A stretch of 64,000 nucleotides of DNA from Melampsora larici-populina 98AG31 (Eukaryota > Basidiomycota > Pucciniomycetes > Pucciniales > Melampsoraceae), in contig NW_006768834.1 in NCBI RefSeq assembly GCF_000204055.1, positions 223,739 through 287,738 of the forward strand. Reading direction: 5' to 3'. Made by a program: the position numbers and the translations under genes. A model generated the notes under the pieces. That model saw nothing but the letters and a program-made list of their open reading frames with translations, was not told the origin of the DNA and ran no database searches. Shown here one piece after another: positions 40,360 to 52,675 of this stretch. Every line of letters begins with the position of its first letter. Within the stretch, counting starts at the first letter, position 1.

Positions 40360-42793
40360 CTTTGCTGATCTTTTCAAGATTATCAATGGCGCATAGCACA
40401 CGATTCAATTCAGATTTCATTTCTTTCTCGTACAAGATCTTTCCACTAGGAGTATGTAAAATACATCGTTGATGAAGAGAGATGTCAAGCTTGAATTTCG
40501 CTAAAAACGGGGATCCCAGGATCATGTCGTAACTTCCTCCTAACGGTGCCAGTTTGAAAAAAACAGCGCCAAATCGCAAACTGGGGTCATTGCATTTGAG
40601 ATTAGCAATCGCGAACTCTCGTAAGATGAGGGGGTCGCCTTCGGTAGGAATCGCTAAGCGTACCTCTACCGGTGCCACTAACGGTCTTCGAACGACTCGC
40701 AATTCAGATGCCATTTTGTTGGACAGTAAGTTCGTCCCAGCTCCTGAATCGATTAGGGCCCGAACAGATTTTCCGTTGCAGATTAGCTCTAGGATGATTG
40801 GAGCTACTGAGGAAGGTGCTACGCACCTTTCGGCACCCTCCGCCTCCTCGTCAATCAGTCCCATCCGAAATTGGTCGGCTTCTTCATATGCCGCGATGTC
40901 TTCGGCGATCATATCTGGGAAGGACTCGACTGCTGCCACCCAAGTAGGAGCGTTCGCAACAGGCGCTCGCCCTGCAGGTCGCTGAGTTGGTGCTCCAGGA
41001 GGCTTAACTTGAGTCGATCCTCGAACAGGTCTTGGTCCTGGATTGAAGTCGGACGGTACTGAAAGGAATCGAGTGTTTTTATTCGTGCAATTAGGTTTGT
41101 TGCACTTATCTTTGCATACTGCACAGATACCAGATTGGCGGAGGTACTCGTGGTATCTCCAGGCGTTGTCGGCTCTTTCGTCATCTGATCGAGTTCTGGG
41201 CTGAGTGATAGTACGAGGCTGAGGTGAGACTGATGAGCTTGTGCTATTAAGTACTTGAGCTGGTCTACTTCGTACTGATCCGTCGACTAGGAGCTTGCTG
41301 TCCGTCAAAAATCGCCAGATGCCGTCGGCTGCGTCTTTGAAGGCCGGGAACGAGAAAGGTTCGGCTTGTAAGCGCTTTTCTCGTTCGATCATGTTCTTGA
41401 ATAACCAAGGGGCTCCCCAAGTGATGTATTCGGCGAGATTCCTGTCCGAGACACCACTTACGCGCCTTACAAGGCGGTGCAGTCCTTGAGCTCGAGTGAC
41501 GTAGGCGTCGAACGATTCCGATGGTTTCATTTGAATACGTTGTAAGGCTTCTTCCGTATTGGTAACCCACGCATGCGGAAGAGTTCCTGTGGCCATTATC
41601 TCCATGGCCACCTTCCAGGACTGATCACGTAATGACTCTTTGTTGGCTTGATACCAAGCTGACAACTCTTCATTATTCGACAGAGACCCGAGTAGCTTGA
41701 GTCGTTCCCGATTGTCAGATAAGTTTTTGATGTTGAAGGTTTCTTCGATCAAGTCCTGCCAGTGAAACAAGTCGGCAGGATGGCCGAACTTTCCGCTAAA
41801 CTTAGGCAGATCGCTTAACTTAATGCGGTCTGCCGTCATGGGAGCTGGTCCAGCTGGGGGTGGTAAGTACGGCGGGAACGGGTAGTACGACTGATGATAA
41901 GGTGTGTAGCCAGCTGGAGGTAAGTGTCCCGTCATCGGTGTCGACGTTTGATAGCCCACCGGAGGCGCTGCACCGGCAGGTGCTTCAGGCTGAGCAGGTG
42001 GCTGAGGTGTTCGGGCGTATTGGGTACCCTCTTCCTGTACATCGTTGGCTGATGGGGGTTCATTACCTGGCGTGTTCGCTAAGTGAGCACTACCTCCTTC
42101 GAGCCCCGCCGATTCCCGTGGCAGCGGGCTAGGTGAGATTGGGCTCTGGTTGAGGTACTGGCCGAAGACGCGACTAGCTTGACTAGTCCCAAGGTTCTTG
42201 CGTTCCGCCACGCCTGGGCTTTGGTAAGCCTGCGAACGTTCCGCCATCAATTCGCGTACCATGCGCTGAAGGGAGAGGGTCTCTTGACGACCTTGGGCTA
42301 GAGTTTCGTTCTGAACTCCAAGGCTTTCGACTTGTTGTCGTAATGACTCGATAGTTTCCTGGTCCGACATGGTGAGTGACGCTCCGCCCGTCAATGTGGT
42401 CGCGTTGAAGGTACTGTTTGTTGATTTTTGTTCCGGTGTTTCTGTAAACAAGTGTCCGGGAGGATGTGGCGTTTGTAAGTTTGATCCGAGAAGTTTCTGA
42501 AAGTGTACGTCGATGATTGTCTTTTCAGAAGCTGATGGTGAGATTGACGGTGGTGAGAAATGTACGTTTGTTACTTTGGCCGGACTCAGTCGACTACTAG
42601 AAGCGTAAAGTATTCGGTCCGTTGGGGCTGGTGATCCTGATGCTGACGCTTCCGGTCTCCACTGATATCTTGGTGCCAGAGGCGCCGGTGGTGAGTTGGT
42701 GATTGCCTTCTTTTTCTCTTTACGAGCCTGACGAAGCAAGCTATCAGGGTCGTCCAGGTAATTTTCGGGTTTCAGTGATGCTGCGCCACTCAT
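40360..42793 (-). CDS. Gag-protease part of Gypsy B
   Basis: About 811 codons from ATG 42793. Ser/Pro/Ala-rich N-terminus, a short coiled coil (TIESLRQQVESLGVQNETLA), a Pro/Gly/Tyr-rich stretch, then a Gag core (LSDLPKFSGKFGHPADLFHW, FDAYVTRAQGLHRLVRRVSG). A Cys-rich segment CAVCKDKCNKPNC stands in place of a typical zinc knuckle. An aspartic protease follows (ALIDSGAGTNLLS, YDMILGSPFL). The listed frame runs on for three codons (stop at 40352) into the Gypsy C LTR; native coding continues at 34579. It was a single Gag-Pol frame before insertion. Confidence 0.88.
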
Positions 42794-43564
42794 TCGACAC
42801 GTTCGAGCGTTGGATTGTTTTCAGGATTTCGAGGTTTGACTAGAACTGTGATTTTGATGTGACCGAACTGAGTTGGAGACTGGAGGCTGAGTTGACAGAG
42901 TTGACAGGTGACAGAAATGGCCGAATGACAGGAATACAATCAAGGGTGACAGGAGAAAGTGAAAAAAAATTGTAACTATTATGATGGGAAATAGAATCTT
43001 GTGTATAACTTTGAAGTGATCAAGTTAAAAAAAGTGTAAGGTTTCTCACGAAACCTTCACTGGGGTCCGGAGATTAATCCGGCACGACTTCTCTCGAGAG
43101 CAGTTAACTTGGAACTTCGTTATGTATTACGATCTGGTTCCAGAAAGTCCAATGATAGGCTGGTTCCAGAAAGTCCAATGATAAGCTCTTGGAGGAGTCA
43201 GCAACGTGAACTAATGAAATAAACAAAGTGAAAACAATAAAAGGAAAAATGCTCACCTGGTTCCAGAAAGTCCAATGATAGGCTCTTGGAGGAGTGAGGA
43301 CTATCTGGAACCGGGCGTGGAGCCAGAAGATATGATGTGATCTAGCTAATCCCATAATCTAAACCCATGACCGCCGGTGTACTTGTGTACTCCTTACAGC
43401 GGCTTCTGGGCCCGACCCGATCTCGGCCGCAGGAGACCAATTTGGGGCACAGGAGCCTCCGGTGGTGTCGGGGGTAGGGTGGGCTCTGAGCCACCGGGTA
43501 GGATTCCGGGCTAGGTACTACCCGGGATTTTCGGGTAGGGGCTCATGCTGACAACTAACCAACC
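42794..43564. other. Gypsy B upstream region, LTR not resolved
   Basis: No gene. GC-rich block at 43380-43550. It should hold the 5' leader and LTR of Gypsy B, but I find no second copy in the window to define the LTR limits. Confidence 0.45.
43134..43290. repeat. Three direct copies of a 22-bp unit
   Basis: GGTTCCAGAAAGTCCAATGA recurs at 43136, 43162 and 43259; the last two share the extension CTCTTGGAGGAG. Confidence 0.8.
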
Positions 43565-43715
43565 CGTCCTCCCAAAAATCAATTCCACAAATCTCTTTCA
43601 AATGAGCATGATCATCTAAAACCTGAACTCCATCATCTTCTTCTTGTTGATTTAAATTCCAAATTAAAACTTTACCATTAGAAACATGCTTTAATTGAAT
43701 CGCAGAGCTGAAGGG
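43565..43715 (-). pseudogene. WD40-like repeat exon remnant
   Basis: One open minus-strand frame without ATG reads VSNGKVLIWNLNQQEE, then LDDHAHLKEICGIDFW and EDGLVSC. This resembles a WD repeat: a G-K-V-x-I-W-N strand followed by L-x2-H and an IDF-x-DGLVSC strand. No flanking exons are recognised, so it looks like an isolated fragment of a host gene. Confidence 0.4.
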
Positions 43716-45496
43716 TCATATTTCTAAGGCCGGTTTGTATTCATCCAATCTCGTGATGAAATTTTGCTCTTACTCCCTGACGCTTTACTCACTGCCTGCG
43801 AAATTGGGGCTTTGTTCTCAACAAGCTTTGAAAGTATCTACTCGATTGTTCCCTTCGTCGAAGTTTTTCCCTCGGGGTGTAACTGAAATCCCTATCTTGC
43901 TTTATTTTCCTACATACTATCACCTTTATATTCTGAATCTAATGAAGAAAACAAGAAATGAATGAAGAGGATAAGGTGTGTATTATGTAAGAATGAGAGC
44001 GAAAAAGTTGAATGTCATTTAGGAGATAGGATCCTCATTGACACTTGTGATAAAAAGTGCGAGAATCGTAAGACTGATAACGAAATGCTAAGATCGAGAT
44101 AAGTTTGTTGCTCGAAGGGAATGGATGGATTCAAAGTCCTTTCGGCAAGAAAATCATTCGATATCCTTTCCGATGTGTTTTAGAGAGCGAACAATTTGAG
44201 TCAAAGGCACATCAAGATTTAATACTTCTTCAACAATTGCGCATTATCGCGACCGAAATGATCAAGAGTCTCATGAATCTCAACAACTGACTTTTGGAAC
44301 TTGGAGAACTCGCCAAAAAGTAGATGATAAAAAGTGCACATTGCAGTCGATTACATTCGCTCAACTATGTATACAGTCAAGTCTTCTTTTGAATTGATAC
44401 ACCCGGCAAATGACCATGGACTATGTTCTGCTTGTGGATCGGCTCAAATGTGGATTTTCATATCTGCGGATGCCTTCTATGGCGAGTGCTGAGATGTCGA
44501 TGACAGTTGTGCCCTCGAGTCACAATACTCACAGGCACTCAGCAACGGATGTGACTTCAATTTGTCGGGGTTTTTGTGCGTTGCCAATTCACCCTATGTA
44601 CCATGAATGATCAGGTGTGACCGTGTAACCAACATAATTATATGTACGAACTCCTACCTCAGTTCCGAGGGGGGTTGCGCCACGACGCTGAAACCCTCCT
44701 ATAGTTCCGACTCCGCTGTTAACCTTTCCGGATCTTTGTGATATGCAACTTCATCTTCAAAGCTCAGGTAGCCAGTACTGATTGATGCACATAATTGTTG
44801 ATCTATTCCCACATCAACGAGCTTGGTAAGACTTCTAGCAATTATGCCCCTCAGGCCAACCCGAGCGATTAATCAAGCGTGGTGAGCGATCCGAATCAAC
44901 AATGAGATTCTAGCGCTTACGATGGGTCTCCTCACAAATTCGCGTCATGAAACAATATTTATAAGTACTGTTGGCACGATGCCCAAAAGCCGCAATATTC
45001 CTCACAAACCAACCTATCACTATATTATAAGAATATTCCCAGACCTTAACCGCCTTTGACCGCTCCATAATTCCATTTATGGTACGATGTTCATCGTGTC
45101 TAAATCATTATTTTTATTTGGTAAGTCACGAAAGTAAAACCCAGGCCTGGCTTATGAGCTGACCATAACGTCAATTTGATAGGTATTACTATCGTCTTTG
45201 GGAACATCAAAGCATGGCCGGTAGTCTCCACCCGGTATATACAACAAACTCTTTGTAGTCTGCTGCTGAAATCATCACCCAGCTTCATCTTACACTTGTT
45301 GACTTTGTGAATCTTGTTTGACATTTTTTACCTCGTTTGAAAGAACTGAATCAGCACTTCTCACCCGATCGAGTGAGTGGGGTGTGACAATCACACATCG
45401 CCTGAGACGAAGAGCATTTGGCCCGCGGGGTGAGCAATTTCATCGTAGAGCAAGAATTATGTTCTAGTATGGGAACTGATAACACATCTATGATAC
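43716..45496. other. No supported gene
   Basis: Mixed-composition DNA. A 52-codon minus-strand ORF (45068-44910, containing WFVRNIAAFGHRAN) and a protein-like frame YLSFEDEVAYHKDPERL near 44.75 kb suggest decayed genes, but I recognise neither. Confidence 0.4.
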
Positions 45497-46069
45497 ATGC
45501 GATCTAAATGTATGGGCATGTCAGGTCTGGGCCGTGGCGGTGGCGGTGGAATCTTTGGCTCTAAACTAGGAGGTCTCAGCACGGGAGGATTGGGTGCTGG
45601 GAGATCACGAATGAGCGCAACTCCGAGGTTAAGTGGCGCCGGCCTGAATTTAGGCAGCGGAAGTCTAAGTGGCCTAGGCGGAGGACTAGGAGGAAGACCA
45701 GGGGGGAGACTAGGCGGAGGACGCCCAGGACGCCTAGGTGCAGGCGCACGACTTGGCTCAGGCTTGAGATCTGGTGGTGGTCTAGGCCCAGGACATGGTG
45801 GATTTGGATTTGGATTTGGATCTGGATTTGGATTTGGCAGTGGACTTGGCGGGGATGTAGAATCTGACACTGACATGGTTGCAGATAGTGGGGGAGATAT
45901 GGGTGATCTAAGCGTAGGCCCCGGCATTGGCTTTGGTGCCCCGATGATAGGAGGCTCAGGCTTGGAAGGCTTAGTGGGCTACGGGGTGGGTTCAGAAGAC
46001 TCTGAAGAAGAAGAAAGTGGATCTGCCATGTTAGGACAAGACTTAGACTTACAGAGCTTCCAACTGTGA
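45497..46069 (+). CDS. Glycine-rich low-complexity ORF (uncertain)
   Basis: 190 codons, dominated by Gly, Leu, Ser and Arg in the first 100, then an FGFGFGSGFGFG tract encoded by a hexamer repeat and an acidic C-terminus (GSEDSEEEESG). No signal peptide or known domain. The complementary strand is also open in two frames, one giving a Pro-rich product, so composition alone can explain the length. No homologue in the window. It could be a structural or secreted low-complexity protein, or no gene at all. Confidence 0.3.
   Translation: MRSKCMGMSGLGRGGGGGIFGSKLGGLSTGGLGAGRSRMSATPRLSGAGLNLGSGSLSGLGGGLGGRPGGRLGGGRPGRLGAGARLGSGLRSGGGLGPGHGGFGFGFGSGFGFGSGLGGDVESDTDMVADSGGDMGDLSVGPGIGFGAPMIGGSGLEGLVGYGVGSEDSEEEESGSAMLGQDLDLQSFQL
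45800..45838. repeat. GGATTT hexamer tandem repeat
   Basis: About six consecutive copies with one substitution (GGATCT). Confidence 0.8.
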
Positions 46070-47064
46070 TGTAGCCACAGATGTCATTCAATTTTGTCAA
46101 GAGTAGTACACATAGAAAACCTTCCATGAGCAATTCCAAGTCTTCCTCCTCTGGCTCAAAAGCTGGACACATCAAGCCGCCCACTTCCCACACTTTTGTT
46201 TGGAGTGGTCATCTGTGATCTGTGTATGTAGTATATCTTTTAAGTAAAGCTTTGGGGCATTGCTGCGACGTTGAAGCCCTTGTATAGCCATTCTTATTGA
46301 TATATCTATATATGTCTGATCCTGCTTGAATCTGATAGCTTAAAGAAAATATATCTTCGCCACAAACAATTGCAATGATCTGAACAATGATCTGGGGCTA
46401 GGAATTGTGAGAGTGCAATTTGAGAGAATTGTAAGAGTCACATGATCCTGGGCACGACTGCGGCACAGACATCATGTGCAGCAGTCAACAAAACCCTTCC
46501 AATCGCTCCAAGATTCCACATCATCATTGTGGAATCCGAGCTTACTTTTCATACTTATGCGTTTTGAATCTTGTCTTGTTCACTACAGGTTATGAGCCCG
46601 CGCTCAACATCTTGACGATATGGCCGACCTGAATGAGAACACGGAATCGTGATTATGCTGCTAATCCACAATCTCCGCCAAAAAGAAGATGAAGAAACCA
46701 ACGCAGTAATCAAAGCTTACCCAAGCCTTCCATAAGCGCACGAATTGAAAATCCTCAAACGTTATCTTATAACCTATTCCCATTACCTCCAATACCAAAC
46801 TCTCCCCTCAATTACAATCTCTCCAATCTACCTCCATTACCTGCTTCTCCATTACCAAGTTCTCCAATTTCTCCACGTTCTCCTACTGCATCACCATCAG
46901 ATTCCCCTCCCATAAACTCTGAGTTTCTTGTTTACTCAATTTACTTCTCTTGATTACCAGAATTTCCAGATTCCTCTACGTTGCCCCGTTACCCAACTTG
47001 TCTACCTCTGATTCGGAGATCCAAATCGGTCTCTCACGACTGAATCTAGACTACACAGATAGTA
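46070..47064. other. No supported gene; Pro-rich open frame near 46.69-46.95 kb
   Basis: A plus-strand frame lacking ATG reads LFPLPPIPNSPLNYN and LPASPLPSSPISPRSP, ending at TGA 46953. It might be an exon remnant. The Copia 5' LTR should be near here, but I could not delimit it. Confidence 0.35.
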
Positions 47065-47163
47065 CAGTCAAACCGGAAAACCTTGTCACAAATTCCCCGC
47101 CAAATTGCTTGAGTTTTGCAAGGTTTCGCGGGCAAAATCGGTCAAGCTTTTCCGATTTGACTG
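47065..47163. mobile_element. Tc1/mariner-type MITE, 99 bp
   Basis: TIRs CAGTCAAACCGGAAAACCTT and CAGTCAAATCGGAAAAGCTT (right end reversed), flanked by TA on both sides. TA target plus CAGTC ends fit Tc1/mariner. Confidence 0.8.
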
Positions 47164-47287
47164 TACATACGTTGTCGACAGAGATATCAAATCTTACCCT
47201 ATGTTAACCACTACTGCTTTCACGCATAACACTTCAGTGTACAATCCAAACCCTGTCGAATTTCCTGCACGATACTTTGTTCACACC

Positions 47288-47863
47288 ATGTCTACAGAAA
47301 CAAAAGAATCAACACCTCCTATGAATACCAGTACAATCACTGCTCAAGATATATCTGAAGCGCGTGAGAATCTCAGCGACAAAATCAAGTTCAATCACCT
47401 AACCACAAACGGTTCAAACTTCATTGACTGGAAAAAGAACACTGTCAGAGCTATCAAAGCTCTGATTGGAATCAAGAACTACTGGGATGATAGATTACCT
47501 GTATCAACCTACTTAGACAGAAAACGTGATGCATTAGCGGCTAGTGTTATTAACAACACAATTCGCTCAACTCTCAAGAACGTTACCAATGATGCTGACT
47601 CATCTTACAAAGCAATGGATGCCTTACAGAACCATTTCCGTAAAGGTGGCCGAACAGCACAGTTTGCATTATTCAATAGACTGGTGAATCTAAGACTTGA
47701 CTTAAACAAGACTGAAATGATCAATCATATGTCAAAAGTAGATGCAATAATATCCGAAATTGAATCTACTGGTTTGAAACAATCTGATGCGGAAAATGAT
47801 CTACGCAGGAAAAGAGCAAATAAAACCTGGACATACAGGTGTAAGTTCAGAGCTCTAAGATGA
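47288..47863 (+). pseudogene. Copia Gag, N-terminal part
   Basis: From ATG 47288 (MSTETKES) the frame gives a Copia/UBN2-type Gag: FNHLTTNGSNFIDWKKNTVR, SSYKAMDALQNHFRK, and MSKVDAIISEIESTGLKQS. It then departs from the family after DAEND, where foreign sequence starts. The ORF can be extended to an upstream Met at 47105, but that start lies inside the mariner MITE and is unlikely. The remainder of Gag resumes at about 48475. Confidence 0.7.
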
Positions 47864-48474
47864 TGAGACTCGAATGGAAGGATGGACAAGGGCGGATGAA
47901 ATCAACGCCTTACCTGGACAGACAGGTGTAAGTTCAGAGCTCTAAGATGATGAGACTCGAATGGAAGGATGGACAAGGGCGGATGAAATCAACTCCTTAC
48001 CTGCAGATGAGCAGGAGAGAGGAGCGGAAAGACTATTTGAGACTTGTTGAGCACACACCCAGGTAAACTTAGTAGAGAGGAGAAATTGAAATACGTACTC
48101 TTGAGCTTTCTATTCCTAACGGTGAGGAAGGAAGAGAGAGCTCGAGAGAGCAGGGGTATAAGAGGAAATTTGAACACACACACACACACATGAAAAACTC
48201 AGCAAAAGGGATGAAACACTACAGCGCACATTCAGTAGTAAGGAGCTATTCTCAAAGAGGAAAGTTGTATCACTCGTTCCTGACATACTCTTCCTCACAT
48301 TCCAACTACCATACCCAATTCAGACAATCACATTCAATCCCATTGAGTGACTCGAAAGCATTCATCAATATCATAACACAACAATCACTCGTGCCTTACA
48401 CAGGACCTTAATTTTGTATGTGAAGGACTTGACAATAGACAGTTCATTTACCACAACATGGTTTTGTATGGAAC
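47803..48474. other. Insertion in Copia gag with 87-bp tandem duplication
   Basis: Non-Gag DNA separates two parts of Gag. It begins with two near-identical 87-bp units (47825-47911 and 47912-47998) and contains a short CA repeat near 48178. No TIR or TSD was found, so its class is unknown. Confidence 0.6.
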
Positions 48475-49851
48475 TTGGACTCAGTAAAAGGATTATTTTA
48501 TCAAATAGTAATGCCTCCTGAGATAACTAAAGAAGTCAATAAAGATCTAGAAAACAAGTACGACAAATCAAGCTCCAATTATAAATCAAAAGATGTGAAA
48601 TCAGCTATTCAGATTTACTTAGCTTGCAAACAAACCGCATCAGAGACCATTACAATCAACAACCTGAGTACGCAGTTACAGATGATGGCAGTAAATACCA
48701 CGCCAAGAAGTTACAATCAGAACATCCAATCTACACCAACACGTCAATATCAACCCAGCAGATTTAATACACCCTCCAGATCAGTCCAGAAAATTGACCC
48801 CATCAGATGGCAACGTGGACCTCCAGCGGGGACTAAGAACAACAACAAAACAAAGAACTCAGTCAATAGACCTCTTGAAATACCAACTTCAGCTGTAGGA
48901 GGAGTTAAGGCTGGCCTACTTCAATGCTTCTTTTGTGGTGTATTCGGTCATACGTATAGTGCTGGAGGATTTAAGGCCTATGACGGCAACAGCGACAGAC
49001 TTGGAGCTCACTGGAGAGATTGGAGGAAAGGTTCAACCGGTCAATACTATAGCTTAAATGTGTTATTCCCGAACAAGTACAGCCTTCCAATTAATCAACA
49101 ATCAAACATCAGAGCGAACACAAACTCAATTGAAGTCATGGACGAATCTAGTCAAGAGCAAGTTGAAACGACTGTAATGAATCTAGACTGGTCATCAGAA
49201 GGTTTTGGTTTAATGACTAACAAGTCAGATGTACCAACTGAACACTTGTTTGATGGGGGTGCTACTGATGCTGTAAGCAACGACAAATCCTCATCAACTA
49301 ACTATCAACAACTGCCCACCCCAATTGCTATCAAAACAGCTGCTAATTACTTGCATGCTGCTATAGTAGGAAAAGGAGACATTGAGATAGAAGCGGAGAA
49401 CGGAGAAACTGCGGTCATCAAGAATGTTTACTACTGCCCAAAAGCAACAACTACTATCATTTCACCTGGAGCACTAATTGCAAGCGGAGCAAAAATATCA
49501 ATGAAGGAAGACAACAGCTATCAAATCAAATTGAAAAATGGTACAACTTTATACGCTGTTCACAAAAATCGGAGGTGGTTCATACAAGCTAGAAAAAACC
49601 GTCCAAAATTTTGTAATACTCCTCATCTCTCTTGTCATATATGTGCAATGAAATCATCTTATCAATTGTCAAAACTATGGCATGAAGGCCTTGGCCACGT
49701 CTCAATGAAGAGAATTCAGAAGCTTTTCAAACAGAATGAGGAGTATGGACTACCTGATGTCAAGTATTGCCCTGTGACCTGTGAGGATTGCCTCACGTGC
49801 AAGAGCACAAGGAAAAGAGTCCTTGGTACACGAACCGTGAGCCACGTGTGA
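48475..49851 (+). pseudogene. Copia Gag C-terminus, protease and pre-integrase
   Basis: Resumes at LDSVKGLFYQIVMPPEITKE, the Gag helical end. The zinc finger keeps CFFCGVFGH but lacks the final Cys. The protease has DGGATDAVSND (relatives: D-S-G-A-T/S). The pre-integrase block has HEGLGHVSMKRI with C-x2-C (CEDCLTC). It ends by frameshift after RVLGTR; the next frame takes over at about 49790. Copia proteases and integrases act in the cytoplasmic particle and nucleus; this copy is non-functional. Confidence 0.75.
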
Positions 49852-50861
49852 TGGAAGTCCTAGTGACGGATGTTGCTGGCCCATTCTATCCATGTTTGAC
49901 AGGAGAACAACTGATGGTTACTTTCCGTGATTTAGCTTCGACATACTCCGAAATCTGCATCATCAAGCATAAATCAGAAGTATATCAACGATTAATCAAT
50001 ACAATCAAAAGATGGGAAAGAGAGACAAATATGAATATCAAGACAGCAAGGTCAGACAGAGGAGGAGAATACATTGGAGCAAATTTAGACAAGTTGCTAA
50101 AAGAAGCTGTCATCAAACACAAGTACTCTAACCCTTACAAACCTGAACAAAATGGGACTGCAGAACGTCTTAACCGTACTTTAAGAGAAATGTCCAGAAC
50201 ACTACTCGCAGCAAGTAAACTACCTCAAAAATTCTGGAATTTCGCATACATGACAGCAGCGCACATTCACAATTGAATTCCAAATAAATCAACTGGAGAC
50301 AAGACCCCTTATGAAATTTTTTACAATCAAAAACCACAACTTGACAGCCTTATAAGATCATTGGGAAGTACAGCTTTTGTACATATTGATCAAGGACAAC
50401 ACTCACCGGGTAAATTAGAAAAGAGAGCTAGAGAGTGTAAAATGATTGGTTACGTAGAAGGAGGAAAGGGTTGGTTATTTTATGATGAAGAGTCAAAGAC
50501 AGTGTTTCCTTCCGCTATAGCCCAATTCCCTTACGAAGCAGATATGCCCCAGCCAACTCCAACTAATAATTCAACATTCTCAACATCAATCAACAAAATC
50601 CTAAATAAAGAAGAACCGCAGAAGGGAAGCTTAGCTCATATTATTAATGCACTGAAACTGGGAGATTTTACAGAAGAAATAAGACTTGATAAGCAAGACG
50701 TAGCTGCAACATATGCTCTAAGTAGTGATGATTACTCAAAAATATTGAAGCCTCCAAGATCATACGCAGAAGCATTAAGATCAGGTGAATCAAACAACTG
50801 GAAGGAGGCATGTGACACCGAGATGAAAATGATGAAAAAAAGAAAGTGTGGAAAGTGGTAG
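49788..50861 (+). pseudogene. Copia integrase core and linker
   Basis: Catalytic triad residues are present: LVTDVAGPF, RSDRGGEYIG, and YKPEQNGTAERLNRTLREMS. A TGA at 50274-50276 interrupts after AAHIHN; the frame then continues through TPYEIFYNQKPQ and the post-integrase segment to KKRKCGKW at 50861, where a frameshift leads into RT. Confidence 0.75.
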
Positions 50862-51781
50862 ATAAACCTGAAGGACTTGTACCAATTGACTTAAAATGGG
50901 TATTTGCTTACAATAAGGTAGATGAAAATGGTAATCCTATTAAATTTAAGGCGAGTTTAGTAGCAAAAGGATTTAGACAAAAGGAAGGCATCAATTACAC
51001 TGAAACATTCGCACCTACGGCAACTTTTGCCGGATTACAAATCATGCTCACAATCGCAGCACATTAAGGATGGCCTGTTCACTCATTCGACATCACATCA
51101 GCATATCTTCACAGTGCAATTGATTCAATTGTCTATTTCTCAAACCCGACCGGCTACATGTGTGAAGCAAGAAAGAAGAACAAAGTCTTAGAAGCAATTA
51201 AAGCATTATATGGCACGAAACAAGGTGCGAGGTGCTGGTGGAAACACATCAACAACATTCTCACATCATTAGGATTCAAAAGCAGTCAATATGATCAGTC
51301 TTTGTACATTTATCACCGCAATGGAGACACATGCATTATATGGCTATAGCAATGACGGAGGTGAAACGGCAAGCTCTGAAGAATTATTGAATGAAATTCA
51401 TCAAGCCATGAAAGAAAATTACTCATCAAGTGGGAGAATAATCTTGATCAAATTGTAGGAGTTACTGTATCACGTCACCAAGATGGAAGTTTCACTTTAT
51501 CTCAACCTGGTCTCACAAAGAAAATCATTCAATCATTTTTACCTGATGAACGCTCAGCTAAAACGCCACTCAACTCCCAGAAAATACTGATGTCACCAAC
51601 CAAAGACAAAGAAAAAATCGATTCCGAGAAGTACCTTTCCGCCATAGGGAGCTTAAATTACTTATCTGTCGCAACAAGACCAGACATTACTTATACCATC
51701 AACTTCTTAGCTCGTTTCTCTTCATATCCTAGATGACAACACTGGGCAGCTATTGAACATGTCATACGTTACCTGAATACT
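50846..51781 (+). pseudogene. Copia reverse transcriptase (RVT_2), decayed
   Basis: RT landmarks: LKWVFAYNKVDENGNPIKFK, RLVAKGF-like SLVAKGFRQKEG, ETFAPTATFAGLQ, a TAA, FDITSAYLHSAID, and ALYGTKQGARCWWKHI. The catalytic YVDD is damaged: the DNA reads a Tyr codon followed by Ser-Asn-Asp next to a frameshift near 51345. Further stops occur near 51.43 and 51.73 kb. The last codons before the insertion give IRYLNTT. Confidence 0.75.
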
Positions 51782-52052
51782 ACCGGTGTAGAACTCCTAC
51801 GCTGTGTGGCGTAGGCTGAGCCGGAGAGGGGGAGAATCACCGCAGAAAGAATAACAAGATGCGGGTGAAACTATGATTGTCGTAGACTGCCCTCAACCTT
51901 GAAATAACAGTTCAAAAATAAAAAAAGCAAGGAAGCAACTCTCTAACAACTTTCTACCTTCACAAGTCTAACACGTAACACTATTCTGATATTTCTAAAA
52001 AAAACCGCAAGATCTGGCGGAATCCAACAATACCCTACACAAAGATATACTA

Positions 52053-52675
52053 CACTGTAAACATCATTCAACTTCCCCAATTTGGAAGAGGAAAATGATT
52101 AATAGTACAGTTTTTCATAAAAGAATCTAATGCTGCACACCTGAGCCATTTCACCCACACTACATATGCGCAGCAAGCTGAGTCAATAGTTGTCTATCAT
52201 GTACATACAGGTCTGCTCAGTTTTTTGCCCATCAGAATAAATAAATCACATGTTATACCACATGTAACTTTTTCGACTTTGGAATTTTTTTCCCAAAAAT
52301 TTACTACATATCATTCTGTAGCTGCTCAAGCAATATTGTTGAAGCTATGTCTTAGTAACAGAAAGTGTGTTACATGCAGTTGAGTTGATGAGATCACACC
52401 AAAACATTGAGTCAGTGTATGTAGTCAATCTTTTGGAAGCTTTTTTCAATCTGAAAGAAGTTACAGCATGTATTACATATGAAGAACTTATCCTGATGAG
52501 CAGATAACTGAGCAGAACTGTATGTACATGATAACCACATATTCACTGAGCCTGCTACACATATGTAGTGTGGGTGTTATGGTTCAGGTGTGGAGTGATA
52601 GACCATTTTATGACAAATCATACTCCCAATCATTTTTTCCTGCCCACTTGGGGAACCCGAATGATGTTTGCAGTG
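52053..52675. mobile_element. CACTA (EnSpm) MITE, copy 2
   Basis: 623 bp, ends CACTG...CAGTG, TSD CTA (52050-52052 and 52676-52678). Same length as and nearly identical to 25095-25717. Confidence 0.9.

Larger units (their letters stand above)
32985..42793 (-). mobile_element. Ty3/Gypsy family B, interrupted and 3'-truncated
   Basis: Gag-PR (42793-40360) and RT-RNase H (34579-32985) were one uninterrupted frame before Gypsy C inserted: removing 34585-40359 and one CTTTG copy joins ...EKIS-K-AQDLNEREQ in frame. The integrase and 3' LTR are missing past the Helitron-like end at 32984. I could not fix the 5' LTR; an end reading TGTCAGCATGAGCC at 43555 on the minus strand is a candidate. Confidence 0.85.

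Noticed and set aside
44640..44760. GC-rich stretch suspected to be a small RNA or SINE head
   Set aside because: No tRNA-like A and B boxes or second copy that I could confirm.
45457..45927. Proline-rich 156-codon ORF antisense to the Gly-rich ORF
   Set aside because: It is the complement of a Gly-codon-rich repeat; there is no independent evidence for either strand.
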